Shown here in pieces: positions 7,187 to 16,002 of a stretch of DNA of 30,086 bases; positions within the stretch are counted from its first letter, which is position 1; each line of letters starts with the position of its first letter. The DNA is from UBA940 sp964464465 (lineage in GTDB: Bacteria > Bacteroidota > Bacteroidia > Bacteroidales > Rikenellaceae). The DNA lies in NCBI GenBank assembly GCA_964464465.1, contig CAYXGF010000018.1, forward strand, positions 1-30,086. Reading direction: 5' to 3'. The notes beneath the pieces were generated by a model that was not told the origin of the DNA, made no database searches, and saw only the letters and a program-made list of their open reading frames with translations. A program made the translations under genes and the position numbers.

Positions 7187-10100
7187 ATGTCTGTGAGCGA
7201 GCGCATACTGCACGTGGTGGCTTCCGGCCCTGCTTTCGGGGCTCTTGTCAAGGAGGGCCGGAGTGCACGGACAGTGCTTCTGAGCAGGCTGTCGGGGTCG
7301 GCTCTTGCCGCTGTCGTCGCAGCTTACATGAGAAAGGCGGGCGGACTTCATTTCGTCGTCATGCAGAGCCGCGAGGCCGCCGCGTACCTGTGTAACGATT
7401 TGTATGCCCTGGCCGGCGAGGACAATGTTCTGTTTCTGCCGTCGTCGTATAAGAAATCGATCGTTTACGGTACGGAGGATACGTCGGGCATAGTACAGCG
7501 CACGGCTGTTCTGGAAATGTTGCGCGGCGAGCGTACCGGTCCGGCCGTGATATGCACATACCCGGAGGCGGTCGCCGAGACGGTTGTGGGGCGGAGCGAC
7601 ATGCAGCGCAGCGCGTCGACCGTTTGCGTCGGTATGCGCGTTTCGATGGAGAGCCTCGTGACACAGTTTGCGGACAGCGGTTTCGAACGTGTCGATTTCG
7701 TTTACGAGCCGGGACAGTATTCGGTCCGCGGAGGTATAATAGATATTTTTTCCTATTCGGAAAACAGACCTTTCCGTATCGACTTTTTCGGCGAGGAGGT
7801 AGAGTCCGTTCGCGTGTTCGACATCTCGTCGCAGCTGTCGGCCGAAAAACGGGACAGCTGTACGATAGTGCCGCGGATGACCTCGGCCGATAGTGCGGCG
7901 GTTTCCGTCGCCGCTTTTGCCGGAGAGGGGGTTACATATTGGGTCGATGACTACGAGCATCTGGTCTCCTCGATTGATTCCCTGCGCCGGAAACTGATTC
8001 CGGAGCTTGAAAATCCTGCCGATGTGGATGCACGTCTTATAAGCGGCAGACGCTGGGGCGAGGACACGGCTGCCTCGCGCATGTTCCTGCGGACGAATAC
8101 GGTCATGCGTCCGGCGGATATGACGGTGCGGTTCGATACGGCTCCGCAGCCCAAGTTCAACAAGCAGTTCGACCTTCTTGCCGGGAACATAGCTGACGGC
8201 GGCAGAAACGGCTATCGCACGTACATCCTGTCCGAGAACAAGGCCCAGATAGAGAGACTGCGCAATATACTCGACTCGCAGAATACGGACGCCGTGTTCG
8301 AGCCTCTGGGGATAACTCTGCATGAGGGCTTCGTGGATAACCACGCGCGGGTCAATTTTTATACCGACCATCAGATTTTCGACAGGTACCACCGTTATAA
8401 GCTGCGCGGCGAAATAAATCATGACCGCAGCATGACTGTTGCCGAGCTCAACGACTTGAAGGTCGGCGATTATGTGGTGCATATCGACCACGGTGTGGGG
8501 CGTTTCGGCGGTATGGTCAAGACTTTCGACAACGGAAAGGAGACTGATGCCGTCAAGCTGGTTTATAAGGACAACGATGTCCTTCTTGTCAACGTGCACA
8601 ATGTCCACCGCATATCCCGTTACAAGAGTGCCGACAGCGAGCCGCCCCGGATGAACAAACTCGGGTCCGCCACATGGCAGCGTATGAAGACCGCCACGAA
8701 AAATGCGGTCAAGGATATTGCGCGGGAGCTGATACTCCTTTATGCCAAGCGCAAGGCTGGCGGCGGATATGCCTTTTCGCCTGATACGTATCTGCAAAAC
8801 GAACTGGAAGCCTCGTTCGCTTATGAGGATACTCCCGACCAGCAGAAGGCCAACGAGTCGATAAAGCAGGATATGGAGTCACCCGAACCGATGGACCGTC
8901 TGGTGTGCGGAGATGTCGGTTTCGGCAAGACGGAAGTCGCCGTAAGAGCTGCGTTCAAGGCCGTGTGCGATTCCAAGCAGGTCGCTGTCCTGGTCCCGAC
9001 CACCATACTGTCGCTTCAACATTACCGTACCTTCTCGGAGCGGCTGAAAGGCTTTCCTGCCCGGGTGGAGTATCTTAACCGGAGCAAGTCGTCGAAGGAG
9101 ACGGCCCAGATTCTTGCGGATGTGAAGTCGGGAAAGATAGACATACTCATAGGTACGCACAAGATATTGGGCAAAGGGGTCGAATTCAGGGATTTGGGAC
9201 TTCTTATCATCGACGAGGAACAGAAATTCGGAGTGTCGAGCAAGGAGAAGCTGCGCCGTCTCAGCGTCAATGTCGATACGCTGACGCTTACTGCGACGCC
9301 GATACCGCGTACTTTGCAGTTCTCGCTGATGGGCTCCCGCGACCTGTCGATTATCAATACTCCGCCGCCCAACCGTCGTCCTATTATTACCGAGTCGCAT
9401 ACGTTCAACGAGGAGATTGTCCGTGATGCCATAGAGTATGAGCTGTCGCGCGGCGGACAGGTCTATTTCGTGCACAACCGTGTCGAGGATATAAAACAGA
9501 TTGAGGGCATGATAAACAGGCTTTGCCCGTCGGCGCGCACGATAGTCGGACACGGACAGATGAAGGCCGAGCAGCTGGAAAAGATAATAATGGACTTCAT
9601 CTACGGAGAGTACGATGTGCTGATTGCGACCACTATCGTGGAGAACGGCATCGATATTCCGAATGCCAACACCATAATGATAAACAATGCCCAGAATTTC
9701 GGTCTGGGCGAGCTGCACCAGCTTCGCGGAAGGGTGGGGCGTTCCAACCGCAAGGCGTACTGCTATCTGCTGTCGCCGCCGGATGAGCTCCTGTCGGGCG
9801 ATGCGCGCCGCAGGCTGAGGGCCATAGAGGAGTTCTCCGATTTGGGCTCAGGATTCAACATCGCCATGCAGGATTTGGATATCCGCGGCGCGGGCAATCT
9901 TTTCGGGGCCGAGCAGAGCGGCTTTATCGCCGATATAGGATTCGAGACATACCAGAAGATACTTTCCGAAGCGATAGACGAGCTTCGGGCCGACGGCGTT
10001 CCGGGAGTCGAACGGCTCGTGACGGGCGGCGGGTCCGACGGCAGGATACGCTATGTGTCGGACTGCTTTATCGAGACCGACACCGAGGCCGGCTTCCCTG

Positions 10101-10525
10101 ATGACTATATCTCGCAGAGTGCCGAGAAACTGAAACTCTACCGGGAGCTTGATTCCATAACGGATGATGAGCGGCTGGATGCGTTCGTCTCCCAGATAGA
10201 GGACCGTTTCGGACCGATGCCGCCTCAGACAAGGGAGCTTGTCGGGGTGGTGCGCCTAAGACGCATGTGCGTGGATTTGGGCATCGAGCGGGCGAAGATA
10301 AAGAACTCCCTGATGCTGCTTTACTTCGTTTCGGATTCCGCTTCGCCGTATTACAAGAGCGATATTTTCAACTCAGTATTGCAGTTCGTGTTGCAGCGCA
10401 AGGATAAAATTGTTCTTAAACAGAACAATAATAAACTGTATTTGACAGTTAGGGATATAAAAAGCATCGGAGAGGCATGTTCCCTGATGCGGCAGATGTG
10501 CAGTAGCGTAAATGTGAGCGTATGA
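7187..10525 (+). CDS. mfd: Transcription-repair coupling factor
   Basis: Mfd displaces RNA polymerase stalled at DNA lesions and recruits UvrA, using an ATP-driven DNA translocase. The protein is 1112 residues, normal for the family. The N-terminal UvrB-homology module (about 1-330) contains the EPGQYSVRGGIIDIF segment. The RNA polymerase-interacting domain begins at GDYVVHIDHGVGRF (about residue 425). The helicase core has Walker A GDVGFGKTE from residue 575, the DEEQ box at 676-679, TATPIPRTLQ, and GRVGRSNRKAYCYLL. The C-terminal regulatory domain ends near residue 1112. It starts 13 bases after rng and its stop overlaps the coaX start as ATGA. Confidence 0.97.
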   Translation: MSVSERILHVVASGPAFGALVKEGRSARTVLLSRLSGSALAAVVAAYMRKAGGLHFVVMQSREAAAYLCNDLYALAGEDNVLFLPSSYKKSIVYGTEDTSGIVQRTAVLEMLRGERTGPAVICTYPEAVAETVVGRSDMQRSASTVCVGMRVSMESLVTQFADSGFERVDFVYEPGQYSVRGGIIDIFSYSENRPFRIDFFGEEVESVRVFDISSQLSAEKRDSCTIVPRMTSADSAAVSVAAFAGEGVTYWVDDYEHLVSSIDSLRRKLIPELENPADVDARLISGRRWGEDTAASRMFLRTNTVMRPADMTVRFDTAPQPKFNKQFDLLAGNIADGGRNGYRTYILSENKAQIERLRNILDSQNTDAVFEPLGITLHEGFVDNHARVNFYTDHQIFDRYHRYKLRGEINHDRSMTVAELNDLKVGDYVVHIDHGVGRFGGMVKTFDNGKETDAVKLVYKDNDVLLVNVHNVHRISRYKSADSEPPRMNKLGSATWQRMKTATKNAVKDIARELILLYAKRKAGGGYAFSPDTYLQNELEASFAYEDTPDQQKANESIKQDMESPEPMDRLVCGDVGFGKTEVAVRAAFKAVCDSKQVAVLVPTTILSLQHYRTFSERLKGFPARVEYLNRSKSSKETAQILADVKSGKIDILIGTHKILGKGVEFRDLGLLIIDEEQKFGVSSKEKLRRLSVNVDTLTLTATPIPRTLQFSLMGSRDLSIINTPPPNRRPIITESHTFNEEIVRDAIEYELSRGGQVYFVHNRVEDIKQIEGMINRLCPSARTIVGHGQMKAEQLEKIIMDFIYGEYDVLIATTIVENGIDIPNANTIMINNAQNFGLGELHQLRGRVGRSNRKAYCYLLSPPDELLSGDARRRLRAIEEFSDLGSGFNIAMQDLDIRGAGNLFGAEQSGFIADIGFETYQKILSEAIDELRADGVPGVERLVTGGGSDGRIRYVSDCFIETDTEAGFPDDYISQSAEKLKLYRELDSITDDERLDAFVSQIEDRFGPMPPQTRELVGVVRLRRMCVDLGIERAKIKNSLMLLYFVSDSASPYYKSDIFNSVLQFVLQRKDKIVLKQNNNKLYLTVRDIKSIGEACSLMRQMCSSVNVSV

Positions 10526-11274
10526 CAGACAGAGGCGTGAATCTCATTGTTGACATAGGCAACAGCCGTGTGAAATTCGGTGTCGTGAGCGACGGCGGCA
10601 TAGTCGGTACGTTCTGTACCGAGAGTCCCGACAGGGAATTCGTGAGCCGGATTATGTCGCAGTACGGCGTCCGCCGCGCCGCGGTAGTAAGCAGCGGCGT
10701 CAGGTGCCGCTGGCCGGAGGAGTGGATAAAGCCTTCGGTTGAGGATTTCCTGTTTTTCGACAACAGCGTGCCTGTGCCGCTGGTCAATGAGTATGCCACG
10801 CCTTCGACTCTCGGAGCCGACAGACTCGCTGCCGCGGTAGGGGTGAGGACGCTGTATCCGGACAGCGACGTTCTGGTCGTGGATTTCGGGACGGCGATAA
10901 CTTTCGACGTTGTGACGGCCGACGGCAGGTATCTGGGCGGGAACATATCGCCCGGCGCCCGTACCCGTTTCAGGGCTCTGCACGATTATACGGCTTCGCT
11001 GCCGCTTTTGGGGCTTCCGGATTCTGTGGGGCCGCTTGGACGGAGCACCGAGGAGGCTGTCGGCTGCGGTGTGGCTCAGGGTATACTGTACGAGGTGGAA
11101 GGATATATCGCGGAGATGTCGTCGCGCTGCGAGGGGTTGAAGATAATTTTTACAGGCGGGGATGCGAATTATTTTGCGAAACGATTAAAAGATGCGATAT
11201 TTGCAACTTGCGACCTGATAATCTATGGATTGAACACAATATTGGAATACAATGCGAAAAACAGGACTGCTTAG
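10522..11274 (+). CDS. coaX: Type III pantothenate kinase
   Basis: CoaX phosphorylates pantothenate, the first step of coenzyme A synthesis, and belongs to the ASKHA fold. At 250 residues it has normal length. Visible motifs are the P-loop-like DIGNSRVKFGV near the N-terminus, GADRLAAAVG, the VVDFGTAITFDVV block with the catalytic aspartate, GGNISPG, and FTGGDANYFAKRL near the C-terminus. Its ATG overlaps the mfd stop by 4 bases, implying translational coupling. The next gene starts 23 bases before its stop. Confidence 0.95.
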   Translation: MTDRGVNLIVDIGNSRVKFGVVSDGGIVGTFCTESPDREFVSRIMSQYGVRRAAVVSSGVRCRWPEEWIKPSVEDFLFFDNSVPVPLVNEYATPSTLGADRLAAAVGVRTLYPDSDVLVVDFGTAITFDVVTADGRYLGGNISPGARTRFRALHDYTASLPLLGLPDSVGPLGRSTEEAVGCGVAQGILYEVEGYIAEMSSRCEGLKIIFTGGDANYFAKRLKDAIFATCDLIIYGLNTILEYNAKNRTA

Positions 11275-12586
11275 CCACTTGATATATTTTGCCGTTTTGA
11301 TGTTCCCGTCGGTTCTTCTGGCTCAGAAGACAGAAAGTTCCATCGGCATGTACTCGCCCTATACGTTCTACGGGGTCGGAGCGCTCAATTACACGGCCGG
11401 GACTGCGATTGACGGCATGGGAGGTGCGAGCGTGGCCTTTCGCAGCATCAAGCGCAGCAATATTGTGAATCCGGCAGGATTCAGCGCCGTCGCCCAGCGC
11501 AGCTTCCTTTTCGAGATGGGTCTTACGGGACTCAACATGTACAGCAGGCAGCGCGTGGCCGGACAGGACAAGTCCACCAGCAGCAATATGTTCAATCTGG
11601 GCAATGTCTCGGTGCTGTTTCCGCTTGCGAAAGGCGTCGGGCTGGGCGTGAGCGTCTCTCCGTACAGCTCCGTGGGGTACTACACGACACGATACGAGGA
11701 CAATGCCGATGTTCTGGCCGACATAGGGGCAGTTCAGTACCTTTACACCGGTGAGGGCGGTATAACGCAATTCAAAATCGGTGCCGGCTGGGAGGCGTTC
11801 CGGGGATTTTCGGTAGGCGCCGAGATGATATATCTGCGCGGCAACATTGACCGTACGTACAATATGAATATCATATCATATACGGGGTACGGTACCTATA
11901 ACGGCATTTCCGCCTCGCAGAACGACAGGGTGTCGCGCATACTCGGCAACTTCGGTCTGCAATACGGATTCGATATCGGCCGCAAGAACAGGCTTACGCT
12001 CGGCGCGGCATATCGCCTGGGCGGAAAGCTCAATGCCGCCGTGACGGATTACATACCCTCCGGCAATATTTACGGCGATACCGTCAGAATGGATAATTAC
12101 ATATCCGACATCAGACTCGCATCCGTTATTTCCGCCGGTTTTTATTTCCAGCGTCCGACGTTCGGCATAGGTTTCGATTACGAGTATCAGAACTGGGGCG
12201 ACGTGAACGGCAGCGACGCAGTGAACCGTGTCGGTTATGTGAATACGAGCTCTTTCAGATTCGGAGCCGAATATACTCCCGACCGCGGTTCGGTGCGCAA
12301 CTTCTTCAAACGTGTCACTTATCGTGCCGGACTCAAATACGGCGATTATTACCTCTCTTTCGACTCATGCCGCCTTAAAGAGCGTTCGCTGAGCGTCGGG
12401 GTGGAGATTCCGTTCATGATGAATACAGTCTCCAATGTCAATGTGGCATTCGAGTTCGGCAAGCGCGGAAATACCGCCGCTTTCAACCGCGGTCTGGTGT
12501 TGGAGCGTTTTTTCAGGGTCAATGTCGGTATAACGCTGTTCGGCGGAGACTACGATTATTGGTTTGTAAAATATAAATATGATTAG
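11252..12586 (+). CDS. Outer-membrane beta-barrel protein, function unknown
   Basis: This is a 444-residue predicted outer-membrane protein. A signal peptide is visible (hydrophobic LIYFAVLMFPSVLLAQ, likely cut after the AQ region). The mature part has alternating aromatic and polar strands throughout, an early glycine-rich YTFYGVGALNYT motif, and a C-terminal strand ending FVKYKYD. It resembles the broad FadL/OmpP1/PorV-like barrel group, but I cannot assign a substrate. The start overlaps coaX by 23 bases, so it is probably expressed from the same transcript. Genes after it (TPR protein, LptC, CNNM protein, PpiD-like foldase) suggest an envelope role. Confidence 0.8.
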   Translation: MRKTGLLSHLIYFAVLMFPSVLLAQKTESSIGMYSPYTFYGVGALNYTAGTAIDGMGGASVAFRSIKRSNIVNPAGFSAVAQRSFLFEMGLTGLNMYSRQRVAGQDKSTSSNMFNLGNVSVLFPLAKGVGLGVSVSPYSSVGYYTTRYEDNADVLADIGAVQYLYTGEGGITQFKIGAGWEAFRGFSVGAEMIYLRGNIDRTYNMNIISYTGYGTYNGISASQNDRVSRILGNFGLQYGFDIGRKNRLTLGAAYRLGGKLNAAVTDYIPSGNIYGDTVRMDNYISDIRLASVISAGFYFQRPTFGIGFDYEYQNWGDVNGSDAVNRVGYVNTSSFRFGAEYTPDRGSVRNFFKRVTYRAGLKYGDYYLSFDSCRLKERSLSVGVEIPFMMNTVSNVNVAFEFGKRGNTAAFNRGLVLERFFRVNVGITLFGGDYDYWFVKYKYD

Positions 12587-12594
12587 TATTTTTG
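12563..12594 (+). promoter_or_regulatory. Promoter of the TPR-lptC-CNNM unit
   Basis: TTTG (12563-12566), 20 bases, TATTTTTG (12587-12594) matches the Bacteroidota consensus. The -33 box and the spacer lie inside the 3' end of the upstream barrel gene. Confidence 0.85.
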
Positions 12595-12635
12595 CATTAA
12601 CATATTAAGGAAACTAAAATATTTCTCTGACTATA

Positions 12636-13958
12636 ATGAAAAAGGTGATTTTAAAATCGATTGTATTGTGTGCCGCTGTTGTGGCTGCCGTTTCTGCGTC
12701 GGCCCAGAGTTGGAAGGAGGACCCGAAGTACGGCTCTTCTCCGGAAGAAAGAGAGCAGAATGTCAAGATTCTCAACTTCTTCAATGACGCGTGGAATGCG
12801 AAGAACTATGACGATGCCGGCAAGTATCTGGCTCATCTGCTTAAAAATGCCCCCAAGTCTACCGCCAATCTCTACGTGCGCGGCGCCACGCTCTATAAGA
12901 ACAAGATAAACAGAGCCAAGACCGAAGAGGAAAAGAAGGTATATATCGATTCCCTTATGATGATTTACGATATGCGTATGGAGCATTTCGGAAGCCACAA
13001 GACCAAAGGTGCCGCCTATATATCGTGTGCCAAGGCCGTGGATTACGCTGCTGTGAATCCTCAGGACAGAGAGGGTGTGCGCCGCATGTATCAGGAGGCC
13101 ATCGCAGTCAACGGTCCGGCTCTCCCGACGGATGTCGCAGTGAAGTATTTCAATGAACTGGTGACCGACTACGGTTCGGACCTTATTGAGGCCGAGACCA
13201 TTCTGAATGAATACGAACACCTCGCCCCGCTGTTCGAGGCCGCAGGCGCCGAGGCGGACAAGGATACTTTCGACAAACTCTTCGCAAGCAGCGGTGCCGC
13301 AAACTGCGACAACCTCGAAACGCTGTTCGACAGCAAGTTCAAGGCTAATCCCGATGACAAGGATTTGGTGACCAAGGCCTATGTCCTGATGAGCAAGGCT
13401 GGATGTTCGAGCGATTTGTATCTTGCTATTGCCGAGAAATATTACGAGCAGAATCCTTCGTCAGGCGTGGCAATCAATCTTGCCTCGCAGTTCGAGGCCC
13501 GCAATGACTTCGGCAAAGCGCTGAAATATCTCAACGAGGCGCTGGAAACAGAGGAGAATCCGGTGGCAAAGTCCAATCTCTATGTCAGAATCGCAGCCTC
13601 GGAGCTCGGTGCCAAGCATGCTCCCGCATCCGCTACGGCCGCTCGTCAGGCTATCTCGCTTAACCCGGACAACGGATTTGCATATTATTTCCTTGCGCTT
13701 GCATATGCCGACGGAGCATCTTCCTGCCAGGGTTTCGCCTCGCAGACCGTTTACTGGTTAGTGTACGACTATCTGATGGATGCGCGCCGTCTTATGACGG
13801 ACCAGAGCCAGATTGAAAATATAGACTCCATGCTCTCCGGTTACCGCAAATCGTTCCCGTCGGAGGAGGACTGCTTCTTCAACGGCTGTACAGTCGGCAG
13901 CTCCTACAACGTGAAATGCGGTTGGGTTTCGGGCACCACCACCGTAAAGAGCAGGTAA
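12636..13958 (+). CDS. Secreted tetratricopeptide-repeat protein
   Basis: A 440-residue exported protein of unknown function. The signal peptide is clear (MKKVILKSIVLCAAVVAAVSASAQ, expected cut near ASA-Q), with no lipobox cysteine, so it is probably soluble in the periplasm. The mature part is helical with several TPR-like repeats, most recognisable at about 275-365 (SSGVAINLASQFEARNDFGK, then a repeat with ISLNPDNGFAYYFLALAYAD). The C-terminus has a cysteine cluster (EEDCFFNGC and VKCGW) that could form disulfides. It has its own promoter and is followed after 37 bases by lptC. A scaffolding role in the envelope is only a guess. Confidence 0.82.
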   Translation: MKKVILKSIVLCAAVVAAVSASAQSWKEDPKYGSSPEEREQNVKILNFFNDAWNAKNYDDAGKYLAHLLKNAPKSTANLYVRGATLYKNKINRAKTEEEKKVYIDSLMMIYDMRMEHFGSHKTKGAAYISCAKAVDYAAVNPQDREGVRRMYQEAIAVNGPALPTDVAVKYFNELVTDYGSDLIEAETILNEYEHLAPLFEAAGAEADKDTFDKLFASSGAANCDNLETLFDSKFKANPDDKDLVTKAYVLMSKAGCSSDLYLAIAEKYYEQNPSSGVAINLASQFEARNDFGKALKYLNEALETEENPVAKSNLYVRIAASELGAKHAPASATAARQAISLNPDNGFAYYFLALAYADGASSCQGFASQTVYWLVYDYLMDARRLMTDQSQIENIDSMLSGYRKSFPSEEDCFFNGCTVGSSYNVKCGWVSGTTTVKSR

Positions 13959-13995
13959 TTTTCGTTTCATTGCGGTGTACAGCGTTTTGAAACAT

Positions 13996-14655
13996 ATGGA
14001 ACACACGGTAGCACTCCTTATGCTGGGGAGTGCTATCTTGCTTATGTCTTGTAAGAAAACCGCTGCCCCGCAGCCAATCGACGAGCAGACCCTCATGACC
14101 ATGATGAGCGATACGCTGACCGTCGAGCAGTCGCAGAATGGGGTTGTCAAGATGCGTTTCTCGACCCCGCTGATGGAGCGGTATCAGCTGGCCAAGGAGC
14201 CTTACATGGAGTTCAGGCGCGGTGTGCATGTGACGACGTATGATGACTCCACGATGAATGCGGCTTCGACACTTGTGGCCGATTATGCCATCTTTTTCGA
14301 AAAAAGAGAGCTGTGGGAGGCCAAAGGCAATGTCGTTGTTACCAATTCGGACGGCCAGACGCTCTATACGCAGCAGCTGTTCTGGAATCAGAAGACGCAC
14401 AGGGTCTATTCCAATGTCGATTCCCGGATAACGCAGGGCAACGATGTGTTCATAGGGGAGGGGTTCGAGTCGGACGACAGGTTCGACAAATGGTCCTTCC
14501 GCAAGTTTACCGGCAAGCTGACTGTCGACACGCAGCCGACACAGCCTGCGGATACGACGGCGGCGAATACGGCCGTTTCCGGCGCCGTGCGCGGAGAGGA
14601 CAAGCTCACTCCCACGCAGAGGATTGAACAGTCGTCGGGTACTCAAAAACAGTAG
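13996..14655 (+). CDS. lptC: LPS export ABC transporter periplasmic protein LptC (lipoprotein)
   Basis: LptC links the inner-membrane LptBFG transporter to LptA in lipopolysaccharide export. A GTG at 13975 would add seven residues, but ATG 13996 is preferred because it gives a clean lipoprotein signal with lipobox LLMSC followed by KK, leaving a 219-residue precursor. The LptC/OstA-like fold is visible in LMERYQLAKEPYMEFRRGV, then ADYAIFFEKRELWEAKGNVVV and DVFIGEGFESDDRFDKWSF. The last 45 residues are Thr/Ala/Gln-rich and probably disordered. Two bases separate its stop from the next gene, so coupling is likely. Confidence 0.87.
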   Translation: MEHTVALLMLGSAILLMSCKKTAAPQPIDEQTLMTMMSDTLTVEQSQNGVVKMRFSTPLMERYQLAKEPYMEFRRGVHVTTYDDSTMNAASTLVADYAIFFEKRELWEAKGNVVVTNSDGQTLYTQQLFWNQKTHRVYSNVDSRITQGNDVFIGEGFESDDRFDKWSFRKFTGKLTVDTQPTQPADTTAANTAVSGAVRGEDKLTPTQRIEQSSGTQKQ

Positions 14656-14657
14656 TT

Positions 14658-15887
14658 ATGAATCTCTGGACCATTATAGTTGTCATTATCGTGGCGCTGC
14701 TTCTGTCGGCATTCTTTTCCGGCATGGAGACGGCGTTCATATCGGCCAACCGTCTGAAACTTGAACTCGAACGCAAGCATAACCGCGCATTCGATTTCGT
14801 GGCCAATATATTCGTCAAAAATAGCGGGCAGTATATCACGACCATTCTGGTTGGAAATAATATCGCCCTTGTCGTGTACTCGCTGTATGTCTCGCGTCTG
14901 TATTACAATATTGCCGGCCAGGGGTCTGTCGTGGCGGAGACGCTTCTTGCCACGGTTGTCATAATATTCGTGGCCGAGTTCATACCCAAGGCGGTGGTAT
15001 TGAAGAATCCGAACTTCTATTTCAAGACATTCGCCTTTCCGGTATATCTCTTTTATATTGTCCTCTATCCCGTATCCAAACTTACGACCCTGTTTTCGGA
15101 GGGTGTTATGAGACTTTTCGGCCGCAAGAAGACCGACGAGACGGAAAAGACATTCGACCGTGTGGAGCTGGCGCATCTTGTGGAGGAGAGCAGCGACGAG
15201 AAGAATGCCGAACCGGAGATGAAGATATTTCAGAATGTCCTGGATTTCCCGGATTTGCTGGTGCGCGACTGCATGATTCCTCGTGTCGACATCGAGGCGG
15301 TGGATATGGACACCACGGTCGCGGAACTGACGGAACGTTTCATCGACAGCAAATATTCGCGCATATTCGTCTGGCAGGACAGCATCGACAATATCGTCGG
15401 GTATGTCAACATCAAGAGTCTTTTCGCGGCGCCCAACAGCATCCCGCAGGTGCTTATGGATGTCGACTATGTAGTGGAGACGATGCCGGTGCAGCAGCTT
15501 CTGGCCGATTTTATCAAAAAACGCAGCTCCATAGCTGTTGTCATAGACGAATACGGGGGAACGGCCGGTATAATATCGTTGGAGGATATTCTTGAAGAGA
15601 TATTCGGCGAGATTGAGGACGAGCACGATTCACAGGATTTGATAGAGCGCAAGGTCGGGCAGGGAGAGTACGTATTCTCATGCCGTCTGGAAGTCGGATA
15701 CCTGAACGACAAGTATTCTTTGGGCATTCAGGAGAGCGACGAATACGACACTCTTGCCGGATATATCATTTTCAATTACGAGGGAATACCTTCGCAGGGA
15801 GAGGTGATAACGATTGATAATCTTGAAATTAAGATATTGAAAACCACTTCGTCGAGAGTCGAGTTGGCGCGTGTGAAATCTTTGTGA
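14658..15887 (+). CDS. CNNM/CBS-domain membrane protein (CorC/GldE-like)
   Basis: A 409-residue inner-membrane protein of the CNNM (DUF21) family associated with divalent cation transport; relatives include CorC, the older hemolysin C label and GldE of gliding Bacteroidota. The N-terminal CNNM domain has transmembrane segments at about 1-25, 60-85, 90-115 and 125-150, with the SAFFSGMETAFISANRLKL signature. CBS domains occupy about 205-325 (RDCMIPRVDIEAVD; SSIAVVIDEYGGTAGIISLE), and a CorC_HlyC domain about 335-405 (DEYDTLAGYIIF). It follows lptC by 2 bases. Its actual substrate is unknown. Confidence 0.9.
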   Translation: MNLWTIIVVIIVALLLSAFFSGMETAFISANRLKLELERKHNRAFDFVANIFVKNSGQYITTILVGNNIALVVYSLYVSRLYYNIAGQGSVVAETLLATVVIIFVAEFIPKAVVLKNPNFYFKTFAFPVYLFYIVLYPVSKLTTLFSEGVMRLFGRKKTDETEKTFDRVELAHLVEESSDEKNAEPEMKIFQNVLDFPDLLVRDCMIPRVDIEAVDMDTTVAELTERFIDSKYSRIFVWQDSIDNIVGYVNIKSLFAAPNSIPQVLMDVDYVVETMPVQQLLADFIKKRSSIAVVIDEYGGTAGIISLEDILEEIFGEIEDEHDSQDLIERKVGQGEYVFSCRLEVGYLNDKYSLGIQESDEYDTLAGYIIFNYEGIPSQGEVITIDNLEIKILKTTSSRVELARVKSL

Positions 15888-15931
15888 TATTTTTTTGCCG
15901 CGCAGCTAATGGAAATATAACGGAATTTTAT

Positions 15932-15939
15932 TATATTTG
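15932..15939 (+). promoter_or_regulatory. -7 box of the ppiD-like gene
   Basis: TATATTTG matches the Bacteroidota -7 box. No good TTTG lies at the expected -33 distance, so this promoter is weak or needs help. The start codon is 63 bases downstream. Confidence 0.55.
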
Positions 15940-16002
15940 TTGCTCTATTTGATAATTACAGAGCATTTCGAAGCCTGAAATAATAGTTAAAAACAGAATT
16001 AT

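Noticed and set aside
7127..8797. 556-codon open frame on the minus strand
   Set aside because: It lies wholly opposite mfd and the end of rng, whose products are unmistakable; it has no recognisable motifs and arises from the codon bias of the real gene.
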